Source: Mycteria americana (Eukaryota; Chordata; Aves; Ciconiiformes; Ciconiidae). Taken from it: DNA of 64,000 nt. Below, one piece after another: positions 42,888 to 55,700 of the stretch (the first letter of the stretch is position 1; each line of letters starts with the position of its first letter). The notes below the pieces were generated by a model. The model was not told the DNA's origin. It was given only the letters and a program-made list of their open reading frames with translations, and searched no databases. The translations under genes were made by a program, and so were the position numbers. The stretch lies in assembly GCF_035582795.1 (NCBI RefSeq), contig NC_134373.1, positions 14,282,001-14,346,000 of the forward strand, given 5' to 3'.

Positions 42888-43970
42888 ATCCCACAAGATC
42901 CTAGGTGAAAAATGCTGCAGCCTGGAATCTGGCTCGCACCAGCAGCAGACTTCCTTCTCTTTCTACTGGTGGAAGAATTAAAGTGGTGAAAACAATGGCC
43001 TAACAGAAGACAGCTACACTTCTAAATGCAGGAATTGCTACAGTACCTTTTTTTGGTGGATGTGGAACTTTCTTTTTTCTTTAAACTTAGCTTACAAAGC
43101 CCCAGGTCAGGTTCAGGCTTTAAGCGTGTGCATGTCTTTGGCACTGGCAACGCCAAACACCAGCAGCTGCTTCGGGCCGTGGATGTTAGTTCTTTATCAC
43201 TTCTGCTTCCATCAAACTTCCTAACTGGAAAAGATGCAGAGGGTCGGTGCTCCAGAAGTGATGTACAGACTGTAATCTGGGCATGACACATTCATCATTA
43301 CAGCTCCCACGAATGAGGCCCGAAGGTCTTGTGCTTCGTCCCTGACGTGTCTCTCGCGTGTTTTCAGTTAAGTTCCTTGCTTGGCTCTGGGACTCCGCCT
43401 GAGAGTTGCTGCTCTAAAAGACTTGCTTACAACAGTATCCTCAGAAGCCACATGGTGTCACTAAAACAGTACTTACGCAGCTGGCTGGGAATCTGCAGTC
43501 TGAAACTAGAGTTGAAGTCCCTTTGAGGGAAAGAAGACAGCACCTTTAATTAAAAACAGAACATACGAGCTTTAATGTGCCAGACATGGCTTTTTCTGTC
43601 CTATCAACTGGGTGAGCAACGGTTGAAAAAAATTACGAGCTCTCCCCACTCTCTCTGGCTCTATTTTTCGGAGTGTGGCTGTAAGTCCTCACCACTCCTC
43701 TTCCTTTTACTGCCCACTGGTGTTTCCTTGTCTGTGGTTTCCTTGCTCCTCTGTGGTCACTGTATGTTAGGCTCCCCTCGGGCTGGAGCTGGCAGAAAGC
43801 AGCGTGCTGGTGCTTGGGCTTATGAGTGCATGTGACTCGGTGCGTGGGGAAAGCCTGCTACCTGGCTGGGCTTGGCCCTTGCAAGAGGCTGCAGCTTGCA
43901 ATACTGAGAGCCTTAGCAGCTTGCGTTGTTGCCGTAGTAGGAACACGCTTAGAAAGCCCGCTTAAATAGC

Positions 43971-44014
43971 ACAGAATAAAGCCCAGTGTAGTACAGAATA
44001 AAGCCTAGCGTAGC
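43971..44014. repeat. 22-bp tandem duplication carrying AATAAA twice
   Basis: Units ACAGAATAAAGCCCAGTGTA(GT) and ACAGAATAAAGCCTAGCGTA(GC) differ at three positions. Each contains AATAAA on the plus strand, so both could act as weak distal poly(A) signals for METTL21A. Confidence 0.8.
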
Positions 44015-46224
44015 AACCGACACACTTTTAAGAAGGGGGCTTTGCTCCAGGCCTTGCTTCGACGACAGGAAAAGTTTTGTACTTTTAAAACAAATCCGTT
44101 TAATTGCATCTCGTTCTAATTGTTTAGCAGCTTTCAGTGTCTGTTTTCCCATTGCTGCTGCTACAGCCCGTAGCCTTCCTCCGAGAGCAGGCATGTGCCT
44201 GAAGAGACCAGGCTTGGCTTCTTTTGCTGTGTTGCTGTTGCACAGCAGCTGTGTGCAAACCTGAGGGAGTATGTCTGAAGGCTGAAGCAATGCTACTGCC
44301 CGTAAGTAAATACTTGTGGAGAAAAGCGTGAAATGACGCTGGCAGCTCAGGTGAGTGCCTTGCCCCTGCCTGACCTGCAGAGCTGAACTCTTGGTGGCCC
44401 CTCCCCGGCTCAGCAAGTGGCACCCCCTCAAGGGGACACCTTCTCCTCTGACTGGGGTGCGGGCACTCCTTTAGATTCAGGAGACCAGACGCAGGAATAT
44501 TGCGGTTAGGCCACCACCACAAGCACGTTAGTTCTGGTCGCTTTTTAAGCTACAGTGTTTAGGGGCAGGCACCAACCGTGAGAACGTAACTCATCTGAAA
44601 CCGACAGCCCATTCCCACTGGGCAGTGCTAACACCCACCCGCACCGGGCGCTGAGCAGTGCCTTCTGTTGTCCCAGGTCAGGCTTGGCAGCTTTTTTATA
44701 TTCCCGTCAACCTTAGCTTCAGGGAGATGTTGGGAGTCAACCCCGCCAGACATGCAGGACAGTAGCAGCAGAGGCGTAATTGCCTGGTGCGTGAGCACAC
44801 AGAGAGCAGCCCTCCGCGATGACACCTGCAGCCTCGGGTGTCCTGACCGACTGGCCCCAGGTGAGCTTCGGCTCTAGCATGACACGGTGCATGGTAACGC
44901 TTCAGTGGCTGTTTGGCAATTACGCAAACACCCTGCCCAAGCACTTTCTGTCACCCTGTTCATCCCAGCACTAGAGAAGTCAGTGTGATTGTCCTTTGGG
45001 TGGTTCCATTGCATTGGTCCTGTTTTATAACAGATGATGTGAACTCATCTGTAGGGAGGATGTGTTTGGGCATGGGTCCCTGAGTAGTGGGGCAACGCAT
45101 AAATAGTCTCTTGAGAAATGAAATACTCACCCTAGGGAGAGGATCCAAGTCACAGGGAAGTCACCAGATAAGACATGAACATGCTGTGAGATTGTGAAAC
45201 CATCCCTGAAACATGCCACTCTGCAAGGGAACAAACTTTTCTAAAATGTCATTGCAACTAAAGTCATGTTTGATTAATATTAAGACACGGAGTATGAAAT
45301 TCAGCGCTGTATCTTATGGATGAAGAGCTTCAAGGTGCAGCAGCATCAGAAGAATCAGGTTTACCAGCTGACCTACTGACTGCACAGGGATCTGTGTTAC
45401 CCGATTCTTTTCAATGTGAAATTCAAGCCAAACTGCATTTTTATCTCATGGACTAACCCCTGTTTGGGATTCTCCCTCATTACTGAGATGCAGATTTTTC
45501 TGAGCAAGTACGTGAATGGCATTATGAGAACGCTCAGTTGTGAAAACCACAGAATCCCAGCCATAATGAGCTGACCTTACTGCTTCCCCTTGATTTCACT
45601 GGAGGTGTGTTTACCTCAGTGCTGAATTTGTTCTTCTGGCTTTCATCCCAGTGTTTGGATCCAGCCTTGCAGATTACATAATTGGGTTGCGATCCTTGCA
45701 GTGTTTGCTGCCTTCTGTTCTGCTCTGTTATTAACATCAGTAGTACATGGTTTACAGGAATGCTTAAAAGTGGGAAAGACAGCATATTTAAACTGTGAAA
45801 GGGAAAAGTCTTTCACACATTATTAAACAACAGAACTAATTGCCACCAGAATGGATACTGGAAAGCAGGTTTAAAAACACCAGAAGTGGAAGAGAAACTT
45901 TGTTTTTCAGGACTTAACCTCTCAGTAATCTAATTCATTTTAATTAAGATTAAAAAAGCCTTCCCTTTGGGGAAAATATCTCATGAATACTTACAGCAGG
46001 CCACAGATAATGAGGACACCATAGTCTGCCTAAAATATGCCTTTTCCCATATTCCTGGCCAGCTACCATTTGCCACTAAATTAGTGTAAATGGAACATCC
46101 TGCTCAAAAAAGAGACTTTGTAGAGTTTTTTAAAGCATGTTTATGTGACTGCACATAAATGTTTGTGTAAAAAGGGAGTTATGACAGTTTATACCACAAA
46201 GGTTACAGTAAGAAAAAGCACTTC

Positions 46225-46265
46225 TTTATGACAATAATTCACAAATTCACAAGAATCACTTTAAT
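46225..46265 (-). terminator. Candidate distal CREB1 polyadenylation site
   Basis: ATTAAA (minus strand, 46265-46260) with a downstream GT-rich stretch (GTGATTCTTGTGAATTTGTG). Cleavage would fall near 46240. No transcript evidence is available to me. Confidence 0.4.
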
Positions 46266-48240
46266 ATACAAAGCAATTACTACCATTCTGAAACACAAAG
46301 CAGCTAATATGTACATAGTGTTAATAAAATGCATTATAACCCAGTACAATTTTTTTTTTTAAAACACGGATAAAGCACAAAAAATTAAGTAAAAAAAAAA
46401 AAAAAACAAAAACAAACCAACAGGGATGTTTCTAGATTTTTGGGGAAATGTAAATAAGAATTTATTTTCCCCCAATAATGGATTTTCATTTAGTCTTTTA
46501 ACTTCCACAAGTATGTGGGAGTCGAGCTCAAATACCCTGTTCTGTGCTGACACGGTTTGGGTAAAGAATCAGAAATGCAGATGAGGTGAACTTACTCTTT
46601 CCAGCTTACATTACAAAGGGAGAAAAATAACCCTCGCTCTGGAAGCTTCCCTGAAAAACATTGTTCTAAAACAATTTCAAATTATAAATCCAGAGTAGAA
46701 ACGACTCATTTTTGAAGTGAACAACCAATCTGTGGACAAGTCTGTGGAGGGGTTGGCTGCCACCTAGCACCTCTTCTTGCCCTGTTCCCCATCCCATCCC
46801 ATCCCTAGAAGTCCATAGAAGCAGCACAGTTTCAAATCTCATACAAACTCGAAGTTCTAGAACTTTTTAAAATTAATGTTTTAATATAAATAAATGTCAT
46901 TACACACACAAAAAAATGGAGTGGCACCTGGATAAAACACGAGCTGTGGAAAGCATCCGAACATCCTTCCTTCTTAAAGAGTGGCCATTTCCAGACAACT
47001 AACTGGCTTACGGCCTTCCTTCCCCCTGCGCTCACTCAGCTATCCCCTAATTTAGAGAAATACGTAGCTGAGGCTGAGGCCGAGTGAACCGACTGCTCCT
47101 AAGTCATGAGTACAGTAAGCGGCCAGCTTATGAAGTGAGCCAACCGTGGATCATTACAGCCTGTCCCTGGCCCTCTCCCTGCCAGCACACAGCTCCTGAG
47201 GACAGCTGACTTCTCCTGCCTCTCGCTGGTGACGGCGAGACCTGAACTCACCGGTTACACACCAAGTCACAAACTGCACTTGCGGTACCAGAACGCAGAC
47301 AGGTCACTGCCTTCAATTTGTGCTACGCAAACTAGCCCAAGCAAGTCTCTTTGTGGGCCAGAGCTTAAATACATTTAAAAAACACATTCCGAGGCAAAAC
47401 ACTTGAAATGCAAACGCTCTTACCAACTGGATCTGGTCCCTTTTCCCCAGAGATGCACAGATTTAAGCCATATCCATCCACAGACCTGAACCTGCCACAA
47501 GCACACGGTAGACAGGATTTCAGCACCCTGTTTCTCTTCGTCGGTCTGGCTCCTCCCAGACCAACTGAGCTTCTTGATACATTCAGGTTTCTGCCAAATC
47601 AGTGCCTTTTACAGCTAGCAAATTCAAAAGCTCAGGGAAACGAGTTCCCAGGCACAGTACAGAGAACCATCAATGTACTGTATGCTTTTAAAACCTGCTC
47701 ACAGTGACAGATTTCAGGGTTATAGCTAAATTACCATTGTTCCTGCAAAAGAAAGGTGGTTGTGCTTTTTTTTATCTTTTAAAGCAGGGTGACACGTTGT
47801 CAATGTACCTTTACTTCCTGGTGTCAAAGAATTGGAAAGCCTTTTGATTTATTTTCTTGGAATGCAGCTTGTAAAATTTGCAGCCAAATCTCAAATTAAG
47901 AAAAGGGGAATCAAGTGGCTGAAAAATAGTTTAGCTTTCCTTCCAAATTAACCTCCCTTTCCCACTTGGGATCACTGAACTAGTTCTATTCTAAAAATAA
48001 TTTCACATCCATCCTGTACATACTGCTCTGAGACACCACACACTTAATTCTTTCCAGTCTTCAGTACTGCCAGTTCAGATCTCCTGCCATTTTGAAGTCA
48101 TGCCTGCTGGACGCCAGGTGCTAATCAGCAAGTTAAATTTGCGGGGGAGTCAACTGCTGTGGGGAGAGGAGTGGATTGTGTGCAGGCAGCAGGACTACAA
48201 CAATTGTGCCAGGGAGCTTCTCAAGCAAACCCAATTGCTC

Positions 48241-48280
48241 TTTTTTTTTTTTTGTTCTGTGTTTTTTTTTTTTTTTTAAA
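48241..48280 (-). repeat. Two oligo(A) tracts in the CREB1 3' UTR sense
   Basis: On the plus strand T13 and T17 runs are separated by GTTCTGTG. In the CREB1 transcript they would be A-rich and could prime oligo-dT internally. Confidence 0.85.
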
Positions 48281-49261
48281 AGTGCACATTTTAATTAAAC
48301 ATTTACAAAGAATATAGTGTAACAAAAATAAATACATGACCTTTTGGTTAGATCATTGGCAAATGTTACATCACTAACCAGCTTCAGGGTGAAAACATGA
48401 CAATAAAAACAGGGTCTTAGAAAACCAATGAAATCCTCTATGAATTGTCATAGATCTGCAACCACCGATAATGAACTTGCTTTGATGGGGAGACTTGTCT
48501 TTAACCCACAAAAAGCACTGTCTGTCTGTCATAAATTAAAAAACCATAAAATAAAAAAGCAGAGGCCAGTTTTCGCTAACAGATGACTATTTGCAGCTGC
48601 AGTCTACTGGAAGCCCAGATTTAAAAAAAACCTGAAGTACAAATTTAGATCAGAAACTATCAGGGCTGTTTTTCCTTATTAAATCTAACTTTTTTTTCCT
48701 GAGCCTCTTAATGATTCCAAACACCCCACCAATTTTCTGATCAACCTACAAGTACCAGAGAAGACAGTGGTCTGCAACGCAAACGCCAACTACAGAAGAG
48801 CCAGAACCTGCAGGTGTCTGTACAGTCCTGACGAGCGTGACAGGCTAAAATTGTGCTTTCAGATACAAGCAATGGTCCTGGCAATTACCTGGTTCTGGTG
48901 AAACTGCTGCTTAAATAAAAATGCATCGCCACTACCCCAGGAGGAAAACAGAAGTCTTACCAGTGGTTCCTTTAGAAAATAACACCTTAACAACCTTCCC
49001 AATTGTTTTGCCTTTGATATATAGCTGCCAAAGAGAAAAAGCACAAAAGTGAATTATTCTGGGGGGTGGTGGTTGTTGTAAAACAACTGGTTACATAATT
49101 TCAAAAATCTCCATCAATAAAAAACAAAAACAAACCTCACAAAAGCCATGAAAGATGAAATAAAATTCTTGAAAATGGATAACTGAGAAACAGCACAAAA
49201 CAAATCAGTAATAAGCGCTAGAATAATGCAGCCCAGAATTACTGGGGTGGGGGGAAGCTTT

Positions 49262-49302
49262 CACACACGCGCACACATCCACACACACCCAGACACACAC
49301 AG
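49262..49302. repeat. CA-rich microsatellite
   Basis: Interrupted (CA)n, with CACACACGCGCACACATCCA and similar blocks, in the CREB1 3' UTR region. Confidence 0.85.
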
Positions 49303-49390
49303 AAAAGTAAAAATTTTTTCTGACCTCAATATACTATAATACTCAGCATTCCTGACTTAAAAGCTCTCAGAGCTGTAGATTATATACTGT

Positions 49391-49433
49391 GTGTATATAT
49401 ATATATATGTACATATATTATACATATGTATTT
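49391..49433. repeat. TA microsatellite
   Basis: GTGTATATATATATATATGT followed by ACATATATTATACATATGTA in the CREB1 3' UTR region. Confidence 0.85.
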
Positions 49434-52400
49434 TCCAAGAATATCTAAATTAAAAGAGCACCTCTGACAATATCTTAACTGCCTGATCGGTGCTGTTGTT
49501 TTGCAAAATAATGACATTACAAAAATTATATTTCAAATCAATTCTTGTTTATTATGAACATAATGGATCTAGCCCTTTCTAACCCTCTCTTCAGGTAAAA
49601 CAGGCTATCGGTTCTTGAAAACTCACAACCGTGAGATATAAAACTAGCCCTCCCTCCCCCCTGCCAGCATAATTTCCGTCCTACTTCCAAATGGCCTTAG
49701 TTTATAGAAGCTGATTACCCCAACCTCACTGCTTGGTAAATAACATATGAATGGATTCCTGTGTCATATTCTTTCCCTTTCTGGGTCAATATGAATAGTA
49801 AAGCATGTATGGGTAACGCCAGCCAGCCCTGTACTTGGTCTAATACAGTTTTTATTATTGTCCTTTAAAATTTCCATTAAAGAAATTCAAGTCCCTAAAT
49901 CCTCAGTGCAGCATAAATAAAAATAAAGATTCTTGCAGATCCTTATGTACTTTAAAATAACGTTCTTTTTCTTAGGGAAACGTTAGTTGCTAATGAGGTC
50001 TAGACTAATAACACTACAGACTACTTGCAAACCACGCACAGACAAACCGGTAACACAGTTCTCCTCTCGCTGCCGCACAAATTTGCACCAACCCTGTATT
50101 AGAAGAACCCCGTCTGGGTACCGGTTTAGGCTCCCTGGTCCATTCAGCTCCCAGGCTTTGTGCCGACTGACTATCAGCAAGCGCTAGGCAGTGCTCATTA
50201 ACCACTAGGAACAGCTCTCAGATCATGGCTAGCCTCATTCAGGTTCACTGCAAAAACTCAAGTTTTTGCAAACAGATGGTTCTACAAAAGAAACAGCCTT
50301 AATGTAGGCATGTACAGCCTTTTCCATGTTTCTCAAAGTTGGAGGAACCATTCCATATAACTGTGTAAATCAGGCCATCATGAGCTTCATGTTTTACAAG
50401 AATGACTCCTGCGTTATCGACATTTCTACTTCAGCACTAGTTCTGAAAAACCGGTAACCGTTGTATGCATTTGTATTCTCTGACTTTAAGAATCAGACAA
50501 TTTTTATAAAAGCATTGCTGAGAATTTAGGGTTGTCTTTAAATTTGCATTGCTAAACTAATAAATTCATCTTCCATTAAATAAAAACATGAAAATCAATT
50601 CTCTATGGCAGATAAAAATAGACCATTTATAAACCCCCTCGAAGCTTGTGAAAATGAATTCTTTCACAATTCTGATACTTATGTTCTCTTCTTGAAATAC
50701 AAACATAATCTGAAATTATTGGTAACTCTAGATTTAACAGTGATGCTACAAGTTTAACCCTGCTTCTTTTAAAGTCTCTTGGAAACTGAATGCCCTCTCA
50801 AATGAGAAAACTAGAACTTTTAATACTGCTTAGCTGTTTGAGACTCAACTGCCCAGAGTCTTCCAAATGTTCTTCTTCTAACGTCACATTGATTGTATAA
50901 CCTTTTAGAAGCTCGTGTTTGAAATTTATCTTAAAAACAGATAGCGTGAACGGGAAAAAATATTAGCTAATACTTCATTAGGCAAGGCATTAGTACAGAC
51001 CAGAGTCTTATTCATATGTCTCTACACATTTAAGTTTGACCATAAGCCCAAAGTAAACTTACTCCATCAAATGACCCAAGTTAATGTATCAAGAGACTGG
51101 CTTCAGAGGGCCAGTAAACAAACCGCACATGATTCTTTTTGACACATTCTTTTTGTCAACTTCTTGACAATTCTTTTTTGGTTCTTTTTGAGCATGATTC
51201 TTTTGAAGTCCTAATGCTTAGTACAGAGTTGTTTTTAAACATGAACTACCTTTTTAACAATGTAAATCTGGGAAAGATCACATTTCCTCAGTGCACACAA
51301 AAAAATTAATCTTGCAAACATCTGAGGCACATGAGTAATTTTACTTACAGGAATAAACTACTCGGTAAATCTGACCCTTTACATGAAAAAATCCTCTGAA
51401 TAAATTAAGAATTTAGCTAGCCTGGCCAGGTTCAAATAATTAATATTGTCCCTTGCGAAGCAGAAGTTGGAATATCTGTGTTTGAAGTTCTCTTCAATAT
51501 TTGAGGTTGTCCTAGTAGTTGTCATACTGCAATTTAATTTATGCATGGAAGGCAGCCTCAAAGTTTGAAAAAGAATCTAGCAAACCAGGCTGATGTTTCC
51601 ATTGAGTACAATAATTTCCATTACATAAGATAGTGGTAACGAAATAGAAATAACCTCATTGCTTGAGAGGACTTGGGACACAGACTATACCATCATCAGG
51701 GAGTATGTATGTGGAGTTGGCCATGCTTCAACTGCTTAGTTGTTCTGCATACAAATAGGTAGTGCTTTCATGTGTTACCCTTCCTTACTACGTCACTGTT
51801 TTCTAAACGTCACTATTGTAGTTTTTACTGTTCTGAATTCCTTTCCCATCCAAATTATCATTTCACAACCAATATCCTATGAAGTTGGTGTTTGCTTTTT
51901 GTGCATTCAGAATGCTGAACACACTTGCACACATAAGCTTTGAGAAGCAACAACTGACCAGTGAAGCTCATTTCAATGCATTTGTTTCTGAGATATGGAG
52001 AAGTTTTTCCTAGTCCAGGAGGGCTTAATACAGATTACAAATCAAAACCCCTCCTGGGCTAGTTTGAAAAACGTATGTTATCTCCACACCAAGAACGTGA
52101 CTGTGAAGCGCCTTTCATTTGGCATGCTGCTTAGCTGTGTATTTTTAGAGTTCATAATGAATATGTGAAACCAATTTGGCAACCATTGCTTCTTCATTGC
52201 ACCATGCATGCTCCACGTATGTGGCCCACAGTTCTCTGGACCAAGAGGCTGGGGTGGTTCTGTCTCTAAGGCAGTGGAAAGAGCTCAGCACAAACTCTTG
52301 AAATCATTACAAAAGGACCCTCCCCACAGTAACTTCCCAAGTGACCACTGTTACTCCTTGAAGAGGATGGGGAGATGAGAAAGAAGCCTGTTCTTCTTCT

Positions 52401-52634
52401 TCACGCTGAGACTGATGATGAAAATAATCTTGTAGGGGGAGAAGAGGAGGCAAGTACTTGAACATTCACAGTTTGATGCAAAGCACAGATGAAGTATATT
52501 CTGTAGTTGCTTCAGGCAGTTTTGCGCATAGAAAAAAAGAAATGTTTAGAAAATAAAAAGTTTACTTTGTCTTTCTGGGTATAGCCAGAACCAGTCTCTA
52601 TCCCACCTGGACAAGTGAAAATGAGAATCCAAAA

Positions 52635-52779
52635 TTAATCTGATTTGTGGCAGTAAAGGTCCTTAAGTGCTTTCAACTCCTCAATCAGTGTCTTGTTTTG
52701 GTTTTCAAGCACAGCCACTCGATTTTCTAGACATTTCACGTACTCCTTTTTCTTCCTGCGACATTCACGTGCTGCCTCT
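52635..52779 (-). CDS. CREB1: CREB1 terminal coding exon (basic region end and leucine zipper)
   Basis: 145 nt. Acceptor GCTTTGCAG|AGAGGC. It completes the split Arg and encodes EAARECRRKKKEYVKCLENR, VAVLENQNKTLIEELKALKD and LYCHKSD, with TAA at 52637-52635. The C-terminus LYCHKSD is identical to the CREB1 ending I know. Confidence 0.97.
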
Positions 52780-55700
52780 CTGCAAAGCAAAAAAGGCCAT
52801 TCAAATCCAGAACAATTACTTGCAGACATGGGATACTTAACTGTTCAGGTCAAACCTTTACCTAGTACTGCCATTTTTAGAATATGGAGGTATTGTTAAG
52901 AAATAAAAGTTAGGAAAAAAGGCTGAGTTTATAACAATTGCTTCTGACAAATCACACACGCTCAAGATCCACGCACCATTTCAACATGCAGATCCCAGTA
53001 AGTCAGCACCAATAAAATTCTGCTTCTGTGAGAAAAGGATCCTACTCAATGACAAAATTGTGCTTGCAGGATTTACATTAGTCTTTAGGCCGAGTTGAAT
53101 GCTGCTACAGTAATTTCATTGATGTTATTATAATAAATAGATAAGTAATAAAAACCACGGATAAGACCAATGTTCATCTATTAATCTCTTTATAGTCTTA
53201 ATTCTTCCCTTTGCTGCAGTCCAACCAAATGCTAATGGTCAGGATGTTCAACTGGTGCAAAAAAAGCTATATTTAGAGCATTCATGTATTTGCTCTCAAG
53301 CAATACTTTCATTTTATTAATAATGTCTGCATCACTGCAATGATAATATAAATGACTCAAATAAAAAAATCACAAAATAAACAGTCACTAGCAACAATAT
53401 CATTCTTTAGTCCTTTGCTATGCCAAGAACATGGCAGTGTTAATGTGCTGAGGCAGATCTCAAGACAGTCAAACTTTTAAGGTCTGCTTGTAAAGACTGA
53501 GTTGCCTGTAGGTAACTTGGTAACATACTAGGAACACCAATGAAAAATACCTGAAAGGTGTTAACGTGCTGCTGAGCATCCTGAAGGCAGTAACACCAAG
53601 GCAAAAGCTATCCTGCACACCAACAGCAATGGTACCAATGTGCAAAGTAAGCACAAGGCTAAATGCCGGAGGTGGATGTGAGTCCAGGCAGAGGGCTCTC
53701 CTGCAATGCAGCTTGTCAAAGCAGCACACTGCAGATATATGTAAATGTACATGTTTGTTTGCCCTGAACCTTTAGGTGCAAAGCAGAGCAGCTTCAAAAG
53801 GAGAGTCTGAGTGTCCCTTCATGACAAATACTGCATAGATTGGTGATACAGTCAATGTTCTGGGAAACGAGAGGACAAAATTGAATCCAGTTGTTCTGCT
53901 TATTAGATAAATAGTAGTTGTAGTATTAGGTAAAAACAAATATCTGTTCCAGGACCTACCTGGTAAGAAGACTCTAAAAGTAATTTTTGAAATTCAGCTC
54001 CACAAATGAGACAGGATGAAGAAAACCTAGTTTGTAAGCCCTGAAAGGACTCAGATATCCATTTGTCACTCCTACAAATACAATTTCACATGCTTGCAGA
54101 ACTTCAGTGGATCATGTGCAACATTTAGAATTTAAGTCATTTTGGGCTGTTACTTGTGTCACTAAAAGATTAAGAACTACTGGAAGAGGAAGTGCCTCCC
54201 AGTGCAAACTACTAACCTGTCTTCTTGGGTGACAACTTTTTCTTTCTGTGATTTTTGTGCCAGCTTGGGCTGTATGTTAAACCACTTCAAGTCTGTATGC
54301 ATTAGTTATTCATTATGAACACCTAGACTTATACTGAATTACAAGAGAGCTTTTAAAATGTAAAATTTACACAAAAAATTTGCACAATAATGTCTATGAA
54401 TATTTACGCTATAATCCTCCAATAAGTACCAATCACCATCTGCCTCTCTCTATGCCTTTCCCTGCTTTGCTATGGAGCCTAGATTTGCAAATACCTATTA
54501 AGCAGGCAGGCTAAAAGCACCACATGCAACATGATACTGTTGCAAAAGCTGTCAATTTAACTCAAGCAGGGGTAATTCCTCATTGTTTTTCTTGGCTTTC
54601 CCAAACACAAAAGCTTTCTTTTACTGGAATAAGACTGCTGACTAAATGAGGCAATTCAGAATGCTAATTAAATTTTTCTCAAATGCAGAGCCTGAAAGGG
54701 TGACATCTACTATTCACTGATACCAGAAAAATATATAAAAAGGGGAGATGGGTGACATTCTGTACAAAAACCTTTTAAAAAAGTGAACTCTGCTGTTCAG
54801 CATTATTTACTTCATTAAAGCCCCTCAGACAAGCATTGGGTCTGCTCATGTAACTTTCTATTGTGTTCACAGCTTAGCAATCTACAGAAGATAAATGCAT
54901 CTGTACAACATAACAGTTTTTTCGGACTGACAGATAAAGTAAACAGGCTTTCATGGGGTTCCCCTCCTCAGAGGGGAGGGAAGCACTGCTGTTTTCCCTG
55001 TGTCACAGTGTAACATACAGGCTCAGATCTGTGGATGGAGTTCAAGCTTGGTGTGATGGGTCAGCTCAGGCCCACGCCTTCCCTCTCGCACAGCAGCAGG
55101 CTTAAGAAGCGTCATGCCCACCCTCTCTCTGCTGCTCCCTTCCTTCGCTGCCTCCACCAAGCCCCACCTCAGTAGGCTTGGCTGTTCCTCCTCACACACT
55201 AAATCCTACAGGGTCAAGTCTCCTCTCTCTCTTTCAGCCCCTCTGCTGCCACTACCGGCTCCAGAAGACATCTAAAGGAGTAGTTGCTCATTTAGCCTTT
55301 CCTCGAGTCTTTCTGCCTCCAGAGGATAAAGCCCAAAAGGCAAGCAGCTACAGAGAACAAGTGAGACAATCAAGAAAGTGCTTGTGAAGAGTGTGGGTGG
55401 GCCAGCAGCAAGGAGAATGCATGTGGAAGGCTAAGGTAAATAATCCAGGAAAGGAAACTACATGAATGTATTAACTCAAAAAAATCAGCTCACCTCAGTG
55501 TTTGCAAAAACACATCTGCAGTCATACAAATCTCTCACCAATGACTTTTCTCCTTATGGCAACAAACAAATTCACACACCTCACACAATGAGTCTGACGC
55601 ATTTACTTAAGGTTTCATAGTCACAATACATGGCATTAGCAGATGTGCTTCTTTCCTTTGCATCTTTAAATAAAGGGAAATCTTCAGAAAGCATTTCATA

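Larger units (their letters stand above)
41798..46239. other. METTL21A 3' UTR and convergent intergenic gap to CREB1
   Basis: 4.4 kb between the METTL21A stop and the inferred CREB1 3' end. It contains the candidate poly(A) site at 42848 and the 22-bp duplication with two AATAAA words. Open frames here (up to 160 codons, 43949-44431 minus) have no recognised family. How much is transcribed cannot be told from sequence. Confidence 0.6.
46240..52634 (-). other. CREB1: CREB1 3' untranslated region (extent inferred)
   Basis: AT-rich, ORF-poor sequence after the CREB1 stop. A minus-strand ATTAAA at 46265-46260, read as TATATTAAAGTG and followed by TTGTGAATTTGTG, is a plausible distal poly(A) signal and would give a 3' UTR of about 6.4 kb. 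That fits the long CREB1 3' UTR known in mammals. Intermediate AATAAA signals on the minus strand near 47850, 46455 and 49850 could give shorter isoforms. It contains many ATTTA motifs, a CA repeat (49262-49302), a TA repeat (49391-49433) and A-rich tracts. The extent is not proven. Confidence 0.5.
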
